DNA of 64,000 nucleotides from assembly GCF_003952365.1 (NCBI RefSeq), contig NZ_CP034443.1, forward strand, positions 4,953,001 through 5,017,000, given 5' to 3'. Positions 46,210-56,954 of this stretch are shown one piece after another. Made by a program: the position numbers and the translations under genes. The first letter of the stretch is position 1; each line of letters starts with the position of its first letter. This stretch comes from Mesorhizobium sp. M9A.F.Ca.ET.002.03.1.2. Lineage in GTDB: Bacteria > Pseudomonadota > Alphaproteobacteria > Rhizobiales > Rhizobiaceae. The notes under the pieces were generated by a model, which saw nothing but the letters and a program-made list of their open reading frames with translations, was not told the origin of the DNA and made no database searches.

Positions 46210-47520
46210 CTACTTTCCCCGCTCGCCGCGCAGCTTCGCCCAATAGTCGAGCCGTTTCCTGATATCGCGTTCGAAGCCGCGCTCGGGCGGATCGTAGAAC
46301 GTGTGGCGGCCCATCTTTTCCGGGAAGTAATCCTGGCCGGAAAAAGCGTCCGGCTCGTCGTGGTCATAACGGTAGCCCGCGCCGTAATCTTCTTCTTTCA
46401 TCAGCTTGGTCGGCGCATTGAGGATGTGTTTGGGCGGTAGCAGCGAGCCGAACTCCTTCGCTGCCTGCGTAGCGGCCTTGAAGGCGGTGTAGACGGCATT
46501 GGATTTGGGCGCGCTGGCGAGATAGACAGTAGCCTCGGCGAAGGCGAGTTCGCCCTCCGGCGAACCCAGATAATCGTAGGCATCCTTGGCGGCGTTGGCG
46601 ATGACCAGTGCCTGCGGGTCGGCCAGCCCGATGTCCTCCATCGCCATGCGCACCAGCCGGCGGCCGAGATAGAGCGGATCCTCGCCGGCGTCGAACATGC
46701 GGGCGAGATAATAGAGGGCCGCGTCGGGGTCGGAACCGCGCACCGATTTGTGTAGCGCCGAGATCAGATTGTAGTGGCCGTCCTGGCCCTTGTCATAGAT
46801 CGGCGCGCGGCGCTGGACGATGCGCTGCAGGCCCTCGGCGCCGAACACCTCGCCTGATTTGGCGGCGCGCCAGACCTCTTCGGACAGCGTCAGCGCCGCG
46901 CGGCCATCGCCATCGCTCATGCGGATAAGCATCGCCCTCGCCTCGTCGTCGAGCGGCAGCGCCCTGCCCTCGGACTCCTCCGCCCGCGCCAGCAGTTTTG
47001 CGATGCTGTCCTCACCGAGCGAGTGGAAGACCAGCACGCGCGCGCGGGATAGAAGCGCGGCATTCAGCTCGAAAGAGGGATTCTCAGTCGTCGCGCCAAC
47101 CAGCACGACAGTGCCGTCTTCCATCACAGGCAGAAAACTGTCCTGCTGGGCGCGGTTGAAGCGATGGATCTCGTCGACGAAGAGCAGCGTCTGACGGCCA
47201 TTGGAGCGGCGCAGCTTCGCCGCCTCGAACACTTTCTTCAGATCGGCGACGCCGGAAAACACCGCCGATATCTGTTCGAAGGCAAGGCTGGTTTCGCCGG
47301 CAAGCAGCCGCGCGACCGTGGTCTTTCCCGTGCCCGGCGGCCCCCAGAAGATCATCGAGCCGAGCGAGCCGGAGCCGATCAGTCGCGTCAGTGCGCCGTC
47401 GGGTCCGGTCAGATGCTCCTGGCCAACGACCTCGCCAAGGTTCTTCGGGCGCAGCCGATCGGCCAGCGGCCTGCCGGGCGGCGCCTTTTCCGGTTCATCG
47501 ACACTGAACAGATCGGCCAT
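46210..47520 (-). CDS. rarA: Replication-associated recombination protein A (clamp-loader-like AAA+ ATPase)
   Basis: 436 residues. Walker A in WGPPGTGKTTVARLLAG, Walker B in LLFVDEIHRFN, sensor 1 in LVGATTENPSF, then the MgsA/RarA C-terminal tetramerisation region with SVRGSDPDAALYYLARM and LVRMAMEDIGLADPQA. It works at stalled replication forks, and its tetramer binds SSB. The start at 47520 gives a normal length. It lies 51 bases beyond the broken protease gene. Confidence 0.95.
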   Translation of the reverse strand: MADLFSVDEPEKAPPGRPLADRLRPKNLGEVVGQEHLTGPDGALTRLIGSGSLGSMIFWGPPGTGKTTVARLLAGETSLAFEQISAVFSGVADLKKVFEAAKLRRSNGRQTLLFVDEIHRFNRAQQDSFLPVMEDGTVVLVGATTENPSFELNAALLSRARVLVFHSLGEDSIAKLLARAEESEGRALPLDDEARAMLIRMSDGDGRAALTLSEEVWRAAKSGEVFGAEGLQRIVQRRAPIYDKGQDGHYNLISALHKSVRGSDPDAALYYLARMFDAGEDPLYLGRRLVRMAMEDIGLADPQALVIANAAKDAYDYLGSPEGELAFAEATVYLASAPKSNAVYTAFKAATQAAKEFGSLLPPKHILNAPTKLMKEEDYGAGYRYDHDEPDAFSGQDYFPEKMGRHTFYDPPERGFERDIRKRLDYWAKLRGERGK

Positions 47521-47571
47521 GCACTTCTATTTCGTTGGAGCTCGATCCCGTCCGAAGATCGAGGCTCGGGC

Positions 47572-49058
47572 TCAATACCGCAACACCTGGCGCAGTATCT
47601 GCCCGCCTCGCTCGACGGTAAAGCGCCACCAGCGCGTTTCCTGCCTGGCCGCCTCTTCCAGGGTCGCGGCGGTGTCGATGGTTAAACCATTGACCTCGCG
47701 AACGATGTCGCCCGGCTGGAAGCCGAAGCCGGCTGCGGGCGAACCGCGATTGATGTCGACCACGGTAACACCTTTGATGTCCGTGCGGATGCCGAGCCGC
47801 TGGGCGAGCCGGGGCGACAGGTCCGCAACCTTGGCACCGGAAAACGGGCTGCGCCCGCGCAGCGTCACTTCCGCGAGTTTTGTACCTTCCGGCGCGCGCT
47901 CCAGCGCGATATCCAATGTCGATTGCTCGCCCTTGCTCAGGACGGCGAAGCTGGCATTGGTGCCGATCGACAGCGTCGCCATCCGGTAATCCAGCGCCTC
48001 GATACTCTCGACCGGCGTGCCGTTGAGTGACAGCACGACGTCGCCGGCCTTGAGTCCCGCCGTGGCCGCCGGCCCTGCTTCTTCGACGGACGAGACCAGC
48101 GCGCCGGTCGAGGTTTCCATGCCGAGCGATTCGGCGATCTGCGGCGTCATGCGCTCGAATTCGGCGCCGATATAGGGCCGCTCGAAGAAATCGCGCCCGG
48201 CCTTGGCCGCATCGGCAAATGCGCGAACCATGTTGGAGGGAATGGCAAATCCGATGCCGATCGAGCCGCCGCTGCGGCTGTAGATCGCCGTGTTGATGCC
48301 GACCAGTTGGCCCCCATGTTGATCAGCGCGCCGCCGGAATTGCCGGGATTGATCGCGGCGTCGGTCTGGATGAAGAAACTCGAATCGGAAACGCCGATGT
48401 GGCTGCGGGCAACCGCCGAAACGATGCCGCTGGTGGTGGTCTGGCCGACACCGAACGGGTTGCCGATGGCCAGTACCAGGTCGCCAACCTCGAGCGCGTC
48501 GGAATCGCCGATAGCGATGACCGGAAAAGGCTTGTCGGCGGAAATCTTGAGCACAGCGAGGTCAAGCGTCTCGTCCTTGAGCAGCACCTTTGAGTCGAAT
48601 TCACGCCCGTCCGCAGTCGCGACCTTGACCTGGTCGGCGTCCTTGACCACGTGAAAATTGGTGACCACGATGCCTGTCGGATCGACCAGCACACCGGAGC
48701 CGAGCGAGGACTGCGCACGCGGCTGCGAACGGCCGAAGAACTCTTCGAAGAACGGATCGCCGTCGAACGGCGACCTCACCGTGGCCGTCTGCGAGGCATA
48801 AACATTGACCACGGCCGGCGCCGTCTCCTTGACCAGCGGCGCGAAGGACAGTTGCACCTCCTCGCGGCCGAACGGCACGCGCTTGTCTGGACCGGAGGTG
48901 GCGTTTTCGCCTTCGGCGCCGCGCAGCATGTCGGTCAGCACATCGGACAGACCGGGATCGGTCTGGGTGTCCTGAGCCAGCGCCTGCCTGGCCGCCGGCA
49001 CGACTGCCAGCGCCGTCAAGGCGCAGAGTAGAACAAGGGACAGCCGTTTGACGCGCAT
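47572..49058 (-). pseudogene. Do-family (DegP/HtrA) periplasmic serine protease, interrupted by a one-base frameshift
   Basis: Start at 49058 (MRVKRLSLVLLCALTALAVV signal peptide). The protease domain has all three catalytic residues: VTNFHVVKD (His), DLAVLKI (Asp) and GNSGGALINM (Ser). Directly after INM the frame reads nonsense and stops at 48147, while the -1 frame continues with the expected GGQLVGINTAIYSRSGG sequence and then two PDZ domains (NMVRAFADAAKAGRDF to VLRY at 47572). The break is in a run of five C (five G on the coding strand, 48311-48315), where one base is missing. The gene may be a true pseudogene, a frameshifted gene or a sequencing error. Confidence 0.85.
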
Positions 49059-49201
49059 TCCGAATCCTCCAGGTCGGGCGCCATTGTCCCGACGATTGTG
49101 CAAAATGAAAGGCTAAGGCGATGAAATCGAATTATTTCCCGAAAAGGCATGAGCCGAGCCGGGAAAATCGCCGCAAACGCTCCCTGGCGTTGCCGAAATG
49201 C

Positions 49202-49226
49202 AAAAAGGGGCCCGCAGGCCCCTTTG
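49202..49226 (-). terminator. Terminator of the alpha (rpoA-rplQ) operon
   Basis: A stem (AAAGGGGCC with GGCCCCTTT) and a TTTTT run on the minus strand, 24 bases past the rplQ stop. Confidence 0.88.
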
Positions 49227-49250
49227 AAATCTTTCAGGAAAAGCCGAGCC

Positions 49251-49682
49251 TTATGCGGCCGCGACTTCCTCGTCGGTGCCTTCGGCCTCGATGCGGGCAC
49301 GGTCGCCGGCGCCCTTGGCCGAGGTGTCGCGATCGACGAATTCAATGACCGCCATGGCGGCATTGTCACCGTGGCGGAAGCCCGCCTTCATGATGCGCAG
49401 ATAGCCGCCATTGCGGGTGGCGTAACGCGGCGCGATCGTGTCGAACAAGCGCTTGACGACGCCTTCATTGCCGATCTGGGCAATCACCTGGCGGCGGGCA
49501 TGCAGATCGCCGCGCTTGCCGAGCGTCACCAGCTTCTCGACGATCGGACGCAGATCCTTCGCCTTCGGCAATGTGGTGACGATCTGCTCGTGCTCGATGA
49601 GCGACACGGCAAGGTTGGCAAACATCGACTTGCGATGGCTTATGCTGCGGGCGAACCGGCGGCCTTTAAATCCGTGGCGCAT
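49251..49682 (-). CDS. rplQ: Ribosomal protein L17
   Basis: 143 residues from [20 protein letters not shown]. 50S subunit protein; the N-terminal basic loop and [20 protein letters not shown] match L17. The C-terminus has an acidic extension ([12 protein letters not shown]) common in alphaproteobacteria. Last gene of the ribosomal supercluster before its terminator. Confidence 0.97.
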   Translation of the reverse strand: MRHGFKGRRFARSISHRKSMFANLAVSLIEHEQIVTTLPKAKDLRPIVEKLVTLGKRGDLHARRQVIAQIGNEGVVKRLFDTIAPRYATRNGGYLRIMKAGFRHGDNAAMAVIEFVDRDTSAKGAGDRARIEAEGTDEEVAAA

Positions 49683-49736
49683 GGCTCTTCTCCTTCATTC
49701 CGGGTTCAAGAGGCTTAAGCCTCAATTGGTTAGCCG

Positions 49737-49771
49737 CATGATCTTATCCGAAAAGTCTGCAACTTTTTGCT
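49737..49771. repeat. Truncated interspersed repeat in the rpoA-rplQ gap
   Basis: GCATGATCTTATCCGAAAAG then CTGCAACTTTTTG, matching the start of a well-known rhizobial palindromic repeat; the closing GATCATGC arm is missing. Confidence 0.5.
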
Positions 49772-49798
49772 GAGCTGACCTTCGGTTCGGGATCAAGC

Positions 49799-50809
49799 TT
49801 AGTATTGATCTTCGTAACGCTTGGCGAGGTCTTCGATGTTTTCCGGCGGCCAATCCGGCACTTCCATGCCGAGGTGCAGGCCCATCGCCGCCAGGACTTC
49901 CTTGATCTCGTTCAGCGACTTGCGGCCGAAGTTCGGGGTGCGCAGCATCTCGGCTTCGGTCTTCTGGATCAGGTCGCCGATATAGACGATGTTGTCGTTC
50001 TTCAGGCAGTTGGCCGAACGCACCGAAAGCTCGAGCTCGTCGACCTTCTTGAGCAACGCCGGGTTGAAGGCGAGCTCGGTCACCTGCTCGGCGGCGACTT
50101 CCTTCTGCGGCTCGTCGAAATTGACGAACAGGCCAAGCTGGTCCTGCAGGATGCGAGCGGCGAAAGCCACCGCGTCCTCGCCGGAGATCGAACCGTCGGT
50201 ATCGATCGTCATGGTCAGCTTGTCATAGTCGAGGACCTGGCCCTCGCGGGTGTTCTCGACCTTGTAGGAGACCTTCTTGACCGGCGAGTAGAGGCTGTCG
50301 ACCGGGATAAGGCCGATCGGCGCGTCTTCGGCGCGATTGCGCTCGGCCGGCACGTAGCCCTTGCCGGTATCGACGGTGAACTCCATGCGGATCTCAGCGC
50401 CTTCGTCCAGCGTGCAGATGACGTGGTCGGGATTGAGGATCTCGACGTCGCCGACCGTCTGGATGTCGCCGGCGAGGACGGCGCCCGGCCCCTGCTTGCG
50501 CACGACCATGCGCTTGGGGCCGTCGCCTTCCATGCGGATGGCGATTTCCTTGATGTTCAAGACGATGTCGGTCACGTCCTCGCGCACGCCGGCGATGGAC
50601 GAGAATTCATGCAGAACGCCGTCGATCTGCACGGCGGTCACAGCCGCGCCACGCAGCGAAGACAGAAGCACGCGACGCAGCGCATTGCCGAGGGTGAGGC
50701 CAAAGCCGCGCTCGAGCGGCTCGGCGACCAGCGTGGTCAGCGTCTTCTTCTTCGACGAAAACTCGATCTTGTTCGGCTTGATCAGTTCTTGCCAATTTTT
50801 CTGGATCAT
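49799..50809 (-). CDS. rpoA: RNA polymerase alpha subunit
   Basis: 336 residues from [20 protein letters not shown]. The N-terminal dimerisation domain (about 1-235) has the [18 protein letters not shown] segment; the C-terminal domain (about 250-320) has [19 protein letters not shown] and [17 protein letters not shown] DNA and activator-binding helices ([13 protein letters not shown] here). The longer frame adds 10 codons without similarity. Confidence 0.98.
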   Translation of the reverse strand: MIQKNWQELIKPNKIEFSSKKKTLTTLVAEPLERGFGLTLGNALRRVLLSSLRGAAVTAVQIDGVLHEFSSIAGVREDVTDIVLNIKEIAIRMEGDGPKRMVVRKQGPGAVLAGDIQTVGDVEILNPDHVICTLDEGAEIRMEFTVDTGKGYVPAERNRAEDAPIGLIPVDSLYSPVKKVSYKVENTREGQVLDYDKLTMTIDTDGSISGEDAVAFAARILQDQLGLFVNFDEPQKEVAAEQVTELAFNPALLKKVDELELSVRSANCLKNDNIVYIGDLIQKTEAEMLRTPNFGRKSLNEIKEVLAAMGLHLGMEVPDWPPENIEDLAKRYEDQY

Positions 50810-50910
50810 GTTGCTTTCCTTCCGTTGACCCGCCACCATCCAATCGTGGCGGGCGACCTGGAATGCCGTGGAGGAACGCTACTGGCGTTCGCGCGGCGTT
50901 CGGTAATTCC

Positions 50911-51300
50911 TTAGACGCGGCGCTTCTTGCGCGGGCGGCAGCCATTGTGCGGGATCGGCGTCACGTCACGGATCGAGGTGATGGTGAAGCCGGCTGCCTG
51001 CAGCGCGCGCAGCGCCGACTCACGACCGGAGCCGGGTCCGCAGACCTCAACCTCGAGCATGCGCATGCCATGTTCCTGGGCCTTCTTGGCAACGTCCTCG
51101 GCAGCCATCTGGGCAGCGAACGGCGTCGACTTGCGAGACCCCTTGAAGCCCTGGGCTCCCGCCGACGACCAGGCAATCGAATTGCCCTGCGCGTCGGTGA
51201 TGGTGATCATCGTGTTGTTGAAGGTCGAATTGACGTGGGCAACGCCCGACGAGATATTCTTGCGTTCGCGACGGCGAACACGAGTGGCTTCCTTGGCCAT
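50911..51300 (-). CDS. rpsK: Ribosomal protein S11
   Basis: 129 residues. 30S platform protein. It has [39 protein letters not shown] and the C-terminal [10 protein letters not shown]. The 156-base gap to rpsM contains a large palindrome. Confidence 0.98.
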   Translation of the reverse strand: MAKEATRVRRRERKNISSGVAHVNSTFNNTMITITDAQGNSIAWSSAGAQGFKGSRKSTPFAAQMAAEDVAKKAQEHGMRMLEVEVCGPGSGRESALRALQAAGFTITSIRDVTPIPHNGCRPRKKRRV

Positions 51301-51354
51301 GATGGTCCTTTCAGTTGATCTCTACACCGCCGTAATGCCAGCGGCTCCACCTGG

Positions 51355-51453
51355 TAAGGGAGTAGGGTAATAAGGCAGTAGGGGAGTATGTTTGGTCGCG
51401 GATGACCGCGCCGTCTTACATACTGCCCTACTGCCTTACTCCCTTATTCCCCT
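51355..51453. repeat. Large imperfect palindrome in the rpsK-rpsM gap
   Basis: The left arm (51355-51390, units like AGGGAGT/AGGCAGT/AGGGGAGT) is complementary with a few shifts to the right arm (51419-51453). AAGGCAGTAGGG pairs without mismatch. The central loop holds a perfect inner hairpin CGCGG-ATGA-CCGCG (51397-51410). It would form a cruciform or an RNA hairpin in the operon. Confidence 0.75.
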
Positions 51454-51456
51454 AAA

Positions 51457-51825
51457 TTACTTCTTCTTGCCGGCGATCGACTTGGCCGGGCCCTTGCGGG
51501 TGCGCGCATTGGTATGCGTGCGCTGGCCGCGAACCGGCAGCGAGCGGCGATGACGCAGGCCGCGATAGCAGCCGAGGTCCATGAGCCGCTTGATGTTCAT
51601 CGAGACTTCGCGGCGCAGATCGCCCTCGACCTGATAGTCGCGGTCGATCGTCTCGCGGATCTGCAGCACTTCCGCGTCGGTCAGCTGGTTGACGCGGCGC
51701 TCGGCCGGGATGCCGACCTTGTCGACGATCTCCTGGGCGAAGCTCTTGCCAATGCCGTGAATGTACTGAAGCGCAATGACGACGCGCTTGTTGGTCGGAA
51801 TGTTGACGCCGGCTATACGAGCCAT
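51457..51825 (-). CDS. rpsM: Ribosomal protein S13
   Basis: 122 residues from [20 protein letters not shown]. 30S head protein with the helix-turn-helix [16 protein letters not shown] and the basic C-terminal [19 protein letters not shown]. The open frame extends 44 codons upstream without similarity. The stop at 51457 abuts the palindrome. Confidence 0.98.
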   Translation of the reverse strand: MARIAGVNIPTNKRVVIALQYIHGIGKSFAQEIVDKVGIPAERRVNQLTDAEVLQIRETIDRDYQVEGDLRREVSMNIKRLMDLGCYRGLRHRRSLPVRGQRTHTNARTRKGPAKSIAGKKK

Positions 51826-52016
51826 GTTCTTCTCTTCTCCATGTGGGCCGGGCAAGCCGGCGCTATCAAAGTTGCCCCGCGTCCGGTGGAGGCCGGCCCA
51901 TGCGGGAGTTTCCAGTTCAAAGCGGCTGCCTTGCCCTTGCGGGCAAGCAAACCTCATGCCTGATAGGAAGACGGGCCGCCATACCTCAGCGAACCGCTCC
52001 AGTCAAGCGCAATCGT

Positions 52017-52637
52017 CTATTTTCCGTGCGCAGACCCTTGGGCCGCCCCTCGGGTCGCGGCCGTGAGCACCACTTCGATCTGTTGCGTCACCGCATCGAT
52101 GTCGGCCATGCCGTCGACACCCCTCAGCTTGCCCTTGGCATAATAGTAGCCGATCAGCGGCGACGTTTTCTTGTAGTACTCCCTCAGGCGCTCTTCGAAC
52201 ACCGCCGGATTGTCGTCCTTGCGTACCGGCAGGCCCGCGGCCTTGGTCTCTTCGGCGCGCTTGACTATACGACCAACCAGAGCCTTGTCGTCGACGACAA
52301 GTTCGATGACGGCGTTGAGGTTCAGGCCGCGATCCGAGAGCATCGATTCGACCGCGTCCGCTTGCACCAGGGTTCGCGGGTATCCGTCAAGGATGAAACC
52401 CTTTGCGCAATCGGGCTGATCGATACGCTCGGCCACGATGGCATTGACGATGGCGTCGGAGACCAGTTCGCCGGCGTCCATCACAGCCTTGGCGCGCTTG
52501 CCGACTTCGGTGCCGGCCTGGACGGCAGCCCGCAGCATATCGCCCGTGGAGAGTTGGGGTATGCCGTGTTTTTCTACCAGTCTTTGTGCTTGCGTCCCCT
52601 TGCCCGCCCCTGGCGGCCCAAGCAATATCAACCTCAT
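52017..52637 (-). CDS. adk: Adenylate kinase
   Basis: 206 residues. P-loop [32 protein letters not shown]. The LID region is short, without the cysteine zinc cluster; a C-terminal extension ([14 protein letters not shown]) is present. It overlaps the secY stop by 4 bases, coupling translation. A 191-base gap to rpsM shows nothing obvious. Confidence 0.97.
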   Translation of the reverse strand: MRLILLGPPGAGKGTQAQRLVEKHGIPQLSTGDMLRAAVQAGTEVGKRAKAVMDAGELVSDAIVNAIVAERIDQPDCAKGFILDGYPRTLVQADAVESMLSDRGLNLNAVIELVVDDKALVGRIVKRAEETKAAGLPVRKDDNPAVFEERLREYYKKTSPLIGYYYAKGKLRGVDGMADIDAVTQQIEVVLTAATRGAAQGSAHGK

Positions 52638-53974
52638 CTGGCTTTCTTCCCCCCGCGCAGCTTCGACTTCTTGATCAGGCCCTCATACTGGTGCGCGATC
52701 AGGTGGCCCTGAATCTGCGCCACCGTATCGAGCGTTACACTGACCACGATCAGAAGCGATGTGCCACCGAGGTAGAACGGTACGCCAGTCGCTGAAATCA
52801 GGAATTCGGGCAGCAGACACACCAGCACCAGATAGATGGCGCCGACGACGGTGATGCGGGTGAGAACATAGTCGATGTAATCGGCGGTGCGCTCGCCCGG
52901 ACGGTAGCCCGGAATGAACCCCGAATGCTTCTTGAGCTGGTCGGCGGTGTCCTTCGGGTTGAAGACGATCGCCGTGTAGAAGAAGGCGAAGAACACGATC
53001 ATCGCCGCGTAGAACGCCATGTAGAGCGGCTGGCCATGGCCGAGCGCCGCCAGGACGGTGCTGGCCCAGGCAGGCATGTTGGTCGTCTGCGAGAAGCCGG
53101 CGACCGTCGCCGGCAGCAACAGCAGCGAAGAGGCGAAGATCGGCGGAATGACGCCGGCCGTGTTGAGCTTGAGCGGCAGGTGCGAGGTGTCGCCCTGGAA
53201 CATGCGGTTGCCGACCTGGCGCTTCGGATACTGGATCAGCAAGCGACGCTGGGCGCGCTCGAAGAACACGATCAGCGCGATGACGACAACGGCGAGAACG
53301 ATGATCGCCAGGATCAAGCCGGTCGACAGCGCGCCGGTGCGGCCAAGTTCCAGCGTACCGGAGATGGCTTGCGGCAGGCCGGCGACGATGCCGGAAAAGA
53401 TGATCAGCGAAATGCCGTTGCCGATGCCCCGCGCCGTGATCTGCTCGCCGAGCCACATCAGGAACATGGTGCCGCCGACCAGCGTGATGACGGTCGAGAT
53501 GCGGAAGAACATGCCGGGATCGCTGACGATACCGTTGCCGCCTTCCAGTCCGACCGAGATGCCGTAGGCTTGGACCAGCGCCAAAAGCACGGTGCCGTAG
53601 CGCGTGTACTGGTTGATGACCTTGCGGCCCTGCTCGCCTTCCTTCTTCAGCGCTTCCAGCGACGGGATGACCGACGTCATCAGCTGCATGATGATGGAGG
53701 CGGAGATATAGGGCATGATGCCGAGGGCGAAGATCGCCATGCGCTCCACGGCGCCGCCGGCGAACATGTTGAACATGCCAAGCACGCCCTTGCTCTGCGA
53801 CGAGAAGGCCTGGGCGAAAGCGTCGGGATTGATGCCGGGCAGCGGTATATAGGTGCCGAGGCGATAGACGAGCAGCGCGCCGACGGTGAACCAGATGCGC
53901 TTCTTCAGATCCTCCGCCTTGGCGAAGGCCGAGAAATTCAGATTCGAGGCTAGTTGTTCAGCAGCCGAAGCCAT
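52634..53974 (-). CDS. secY: Preprotein translocase subunit SecY
   Basis: 446 residues with ten membrane helices. It starts [20 protein letters not shown] and has the plug and pore regions, e.g. [12 protein letters not shown] and [20 protein letters not shown], and [19 protein letters not shown] in the C-terminal cytosolic loop. It forms the SecYEG channel. In the spc operon order between rplO and adk, but with a 191-base leader that holds a hairpin and a repeat. Confidence 0.98.
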   Translation of the reverse strand: MASAAEQLASNLNFSAFAKAEDLKKRIWFTVGALLVYRLGTYIPLPGINPDAFAQAFSSQSKGVLGMFNMFAGGAVERMAIFALGIMPYISASIIMQLMTSVIPSLEALKKEGEQGRKVINQYTRYGTVLLALVQAYGISVGLEGGNGIVSDPGMFFRISTVITLVGGTMFLMWLGEQITARGIGNGISLIIFSGIVAGLPQAISGTLELGRTGALSTGLILAIIVLAVVVIALIVFFERAQRRLLIQYPKRQVGNRMFQGDTSHLPLKLNTAGVIPPIFASSLLLLPATVAGFSQTTNMPAWASTVLAALGHGQPLYMAFYAAMIVFFAFFYTAIVFNPKDTADQLKKHSGFIPGYRPGERTADYIDYVLTRITVVGAIYLVLVCLLPEFLISATGVPFYLGGTSLLIVVSVTLDTVAQIQGHLIAHQYEGLIKKSKLRGGKKAR

Positions 53975-54070
53975 GCCTGATTCTCCGCTTGGTCACGCTC
54001 GATGGCCCGCAGCTCAGGCGGCGCGTGTCACCGAAGCTCACGAGATAAGCTCCGGACTGCAAACATGCAA

Positions 54071-54092
54071 GCGGCCGCGTTGACGCGGCCGC
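54071..54092. other. Perfect GC-rich hairpin between rplO and secY
   Basis: GCGGCCGCG-TTGA-CGCGGCCGC, a 9-bp perfect stem with no U-tract on the minus strand. It could slow or terminate a fraction of transcription, or be an RNA processing site. Confidence 0.6.
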
Positions 54093-54108
54093 CATATTGG
54101 TTGGATCA

Positions 54109-54155
54109 AAGCGCAATCGAAAGCGAAATGGTTCCCACTTTTGCCGACCGCGCTT
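54109..54155. repeat. Interspersed repeat between rplO and secY
   Basis: Arms AAGCGC/GCGCTT enclose GAAATGGTTCCCACTTTTGC, a core typical of rhizobial palindromic repeats (GGTTCCCACTTTT). Located inside the spc operon. Confidence 0.5.
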
Positions 54156-54165
54156 CAAATCGACG

Positions 54166-54639
54166 TTACTCGGCTGTTGCCTTTTCCGGCAGCTTCACCG
54201 ACCCACCGGCCTTTTCGATCTTCTCGATGGCAGCCTTGGAGGCGCCGGCCACGTCGAAGGCGAGCTTCGACTTGATGTCGCCATCGGAGAGGATACGCAC
54301 GCCGTCCTTGGCGCGGCGGATGACGCCGGCCGCGACCAGCGCTTCGGCCGTCACGGTCGTCTTGGCGTCGAGCTTCTTGGCGTCGAGCGCGGCCTGGATG
54401 CGGGCCAGCGACACAACGGTGAAGCTCTTGGCGAAGATGTTGTTGAAGCCACGCTTCGGCAGGCGCCGGTAGAGCGGCATCTGGCCGCCCTCGAAGCCGT
54501 TAACAGCGACGCCGGAGCGCGACTTCTGGCCCTTGACGCCGCGACCACCGGTCTTGCCCGAGCCGGAACCGATGCCGCGGCCGAGGCGCTTCTTGGAGTG
54601 CGTCGCGCCGTCCTTGTCACGCAGATCGTTGAGTTTCAT
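54166..54639 (-). CDS. rplO: Ribosomal protein L15
   Basis: 157 residues. [20 protein letters not shown] and the glycine-rich [19 protein letters not shown] are L15 hallmarks, with [18 protein letters not shown]. The C-terminal tail is long and acidic. Within the spc operon. Confidence 0.98.
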   Translation of the reverse strand: MKLNDLRDKDGATHSKKRLGRGIGSGSGKTGGRGVKGQKSRSGVAVNGFEGGQMPLYRRLPKRGFNNIFAKSFTVVSLARIQAALDAKKLDAKTTVTAEALVAAGVIRRAKDGVRILSDGDIKSKLAFDVAGASKAAIEKIEKAGGSVKLPEKATAE

Positions 54640-54661
54640 CTGGGTTCTCCTGCGCTCTGGT

Positions 54662-54859
54662 TCAGCCCTCGTCCACGACGCGGACGAGATGCTGGACGGC
54701 AGCGATCATGCCGCGCACGGAGGGCGTATCCTCCAGCGTGCGCTGCTTGTGCATCTTGTTGAGGCCGAGGCCGACCAGCGTCGCGCGCTGCTCCTTCGGC
54801 CGGCGGATCGGCGAACCGATCTGCTCAACGGTGATGGTCTTGGTTGCTTTCTTGGCCAT
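54662..54859 (-). CDS. rpmD: Ribosomal protein L30
   Basis: 65 residues from [20 protein letters not shown]. It has the L30 core [20 protein letters not shown] and [23 protein letters not shown] two codons upstream is possible but less likely. Confidence 0.97.
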   Translation of the reverse strand: MAKKATKTITVEQIGSPIRRPKEQRATLVGLGLNKMHKQRTLEDTPSVRGMIAAVQHLVRVVDEG

Positions 54860-54884
54860 GGTCAAAATCCCTGGTCAGATCAGG

Positions 54885-55448
54885 CTATTCTTCGGCCGCG
54901 ACAGCGGTGCCGCGGCGGGCCTGAAGGGTCGAATACTTGATGCCGCGCGCAGCAGCCACATCCTTGGGATGCATCTGACTCTTCAGCGCGTCGAAAGTGG
55001 CGCGAACCATGTTGTACGGGTTCGATGAACCCATCGACTTGGCAACCACGTCATGCATGCCGAGCGTCTCGAAGACGGCACGCATCGGGCCGCCGGCGAT
55101 GATGCCGGTACCCTGCTTGGCGGCGCGCAGCAGAACACGTCCGGCACCCCAGCGTCCCTCGACGTCGTGGTGCAGTGTACGGCCCGAACGCAGCGGCACG
55201 AAGATCATGTCGCGCTTGGCCGATTCGGTCGCCTTGCGGATCGCCTCAGGCACTTCGCGCGCCTTGCCGTGACCAAAGCCGACGCGGCCCTTCTGGTCGC
55301 CGACGACGACGAGTGCTGCAAAGCCGAAGCGCCGGCCGCCCTTGACGACCTTTGCGACGCGGTTGATGTGGACGAGCTTGTCGACGATGCCGTCGTCGCG
55401 CTCTTCGCGATCACGGCCGCGGCCGCCATCCCTACGTTCCTGTGCCAT
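54885..55448 (-). CDS. rpsE: Ribosomal protein S5
   Basis: 187 residues from [20 protein letters not shown], an Arg/Asp-rich extension typical of the group, followed by the S5 domain: [37 protein letters not shown] and [20 protein letters not shown]. Involved in decoding accuracy. Confidence 0.98.
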   Translation of the reverse strand: MAQERRDGGRGRDREERDDGIVDKLVHINRVAKVVKGGRRFGFAALVVVGDQKGRVGFGHGKAREVPEAIRKATESAKRDMIFVPLRSGRTLHHDVEGRWGAGRVLLRAAKQGTGIIAGGPMRAVFETLGMHDVVAKSMGSSNPYNMVRATFDALKSQMHPKDVAAARGIKYSTLQARRGTAVAAEE

Positions 55449-55523
55449 ATCCTGTTCCTTGTTTTTTTCCGGAAGCACGGTTGATGATGATATCCGGCAC
55501 CTCTGCGGATTGCCGGGGCGGAA

Positions 55524-55883
55524 TTAGAAGCTCAAACCGCCTTCACGGGCAGCCTCGGCCAGCGCCTTGACGCGGCCGTGATAGATGTACGGTCCCCGGT
55601 CGAAGACGACTTCCTTGACGCCGGCCTTCGAGGCGCGCTCGGCAATCAGCTTGCCGATGGCCACGGCGGCGGCAGTGTCGGCACCGGTCTTGAGCGAACC
55701 CTTGAGGTCCTTCTCCAGCGTCGAGGCGGCAGCGATGGTGTGGCCCTTGGCGTCGTCGATGAGCTGGACGTAGATGTTCTTCGACGTGCGATGGACCGAC
55801 AGGCGCGGACGCTCCCCCGCGACCTTCTTGATCTGGCGACGGACGCGCTGAGCGCGGCGTTGTGTGGATTCTTTCGAGCCCAT
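55524..55883 (-). CDS. rplR: Ribosomal protein L18
   Basis: 119 residues. 5S rRNA-binding protein: [20 protein letters not shown] and the C-terminal [20 protein letters not shown]. Order rplF-rplR-rpsE is standard. Confidence 0.98.
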   Translation of the reverse strand: MGSKESTQRRAQRVRRQIKKVAGERPRLSVHRTSKNIYVQLIDDAKGHTIAAASTLEKDLKGSLKTGADTAAAVAIGKLIAERASKAGVKEVVFDRGPYIYHGRVKALAEAAREGGLSF

Positions 55884-55968
55884 GATATCAGTTCCTTGCC
55901 TTCAAAAAACGGGGGCAACCCTGTGCGGTAGGACATGCCTCCCGCGACCGCTCCCCGCGGCGTTGAAA

Positions 55969-56502
55969 TTACTTCTTCTTGCCTTCCTTGCGGACGATCT
56001 TCTCGCCAGCGTAGCGGACGCCCTTGCCCTTGTACGGCTCGGGACCGCGATATTCGCGGATCTCGGCGGCAACCTGACCGACCTTCTGCTTGTCGATGCC
56101 GGTCACGGTGATTTCCGTCGGCTTCGGCACGGTGATCGTGATGTCCTGCGGCGTTTCGTAGACGACATCATGGCTGAAGCCGAGCGCCAGCTGCAGGTTC
56201 TTGCCCTGCATGGCGGCGCGATAGCCGACGCCGGTGATCTCGAGCTTCTTTTCGAAACCGTCCTTGACGCCCTGCAGGATGTTGACGATCTGCGTGCGCG
56301 ACATGCCCCATTTGGAGCGGGCGGTCTTGCTCTGGTCGCGTGGCTGGACCGCGATCTCGCTGCCCTCCATCTTGACCAGCACTTCGTCGTTCACCACGAA
56401 CTTCAGCTCACCCTTGGGGCCCTTCGCCGTCACGGTCTGGCCGTCGACGGTCGCGGTCACGCCCTGCGGCAGCGAAACGGGTTTCTTTCCAATACGAGAC
56501 AT
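55969..56502 (-). CDS. rplF: Ribosomal protein L6
   Basis: 177 residues from [20 protein letters not shown]. It has two L6 repeats and the C-terminal [20 protein letters not shown] with a Lys tail. Confidence 0.98.
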   Translation of the reverse strand: MSRIGKKPVSLPQGVTATVDGQTVTAKGPKGELKFVVNDEVLVKMEGSEIAVQPRDQSKTARSKWGMSRTQIVNILQGVKDGFEKKLEITGVGYRAAMQGKNLQLALGFSHDVVYETPQDITITVPKPTEITVTGIDKQKVGQVAAEIREYRGPEPYKGKGVRYAGEKIVRKEGKKK

Positions 56503-56543
56503 TTGGTTGTCCTCGTCACTTCTCTTGTTTCAGGTCAGCCAAA

Positions 56544-56942
56544 TCAGAAGATCTGGCAGAGGATTTCCCCGCCGACATTCTGTTCACGCGCTTCGTGGTC
56601 GGCCATCACGCCCTTCGGCGTCGAAAGAATGGCGATGCCGAGGCCGTTGGCGACGTGCGGGATCGACTTCGCCGAAACATACACGCGGCGGCCCGGCTTC
56701 GAGACACGGGCGATTTCGCGCACGACCGGCGCCCCGTCGAAATACTTCAGCTCGATTTCGATTTCGGACTTGCCGTTGTCGAAGTCGGTCTGGCTGTAGT
56801 CGCGGATATAGCCTTCCGCCTTCAGCACGTCGAGGACGCGGGCACGCAGGCGCGAGGCCGGCGTGGAAACGCTCGACTTCTTGCGGCCATAGGCGTTGCG
56901 GATGCGCGTCAGCATATCGCCGAGAGGATCGCTCAATGACAT
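56544..56942 (-). CDS. rpsH: Ribosomal protein S8
   Basis: 132 residues from [20 protein letters not shown]. The C-terminal [20 protein letters not shown] is the rRNA-binding region. S8 is the known translational repressor of the spc operon in E. coli; no equivalent target was searched for here. Confidence 0.98.
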   Translation of the reverse strand: MSLSDPLGDMLTRIRNAYGRKKSSVSTPASRLRARVLDVLKAEGYIRDYSQTDFDNGKSEIEIELKYFDGAPVVREIARVSKPGRRVYVSAKSIPHVANGLGIAILSTPKGVMADHEAREQNVGGEILCQIF

Positions 56943-56954
56943 GTTATGTCCTCC

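Noticed and set aside
49805..50914. 369-codon plus-strand frame opposite rpoA
   Set aside because: Antisense shadow of a universally conserved gene; no ribosome-binding site or protein features.
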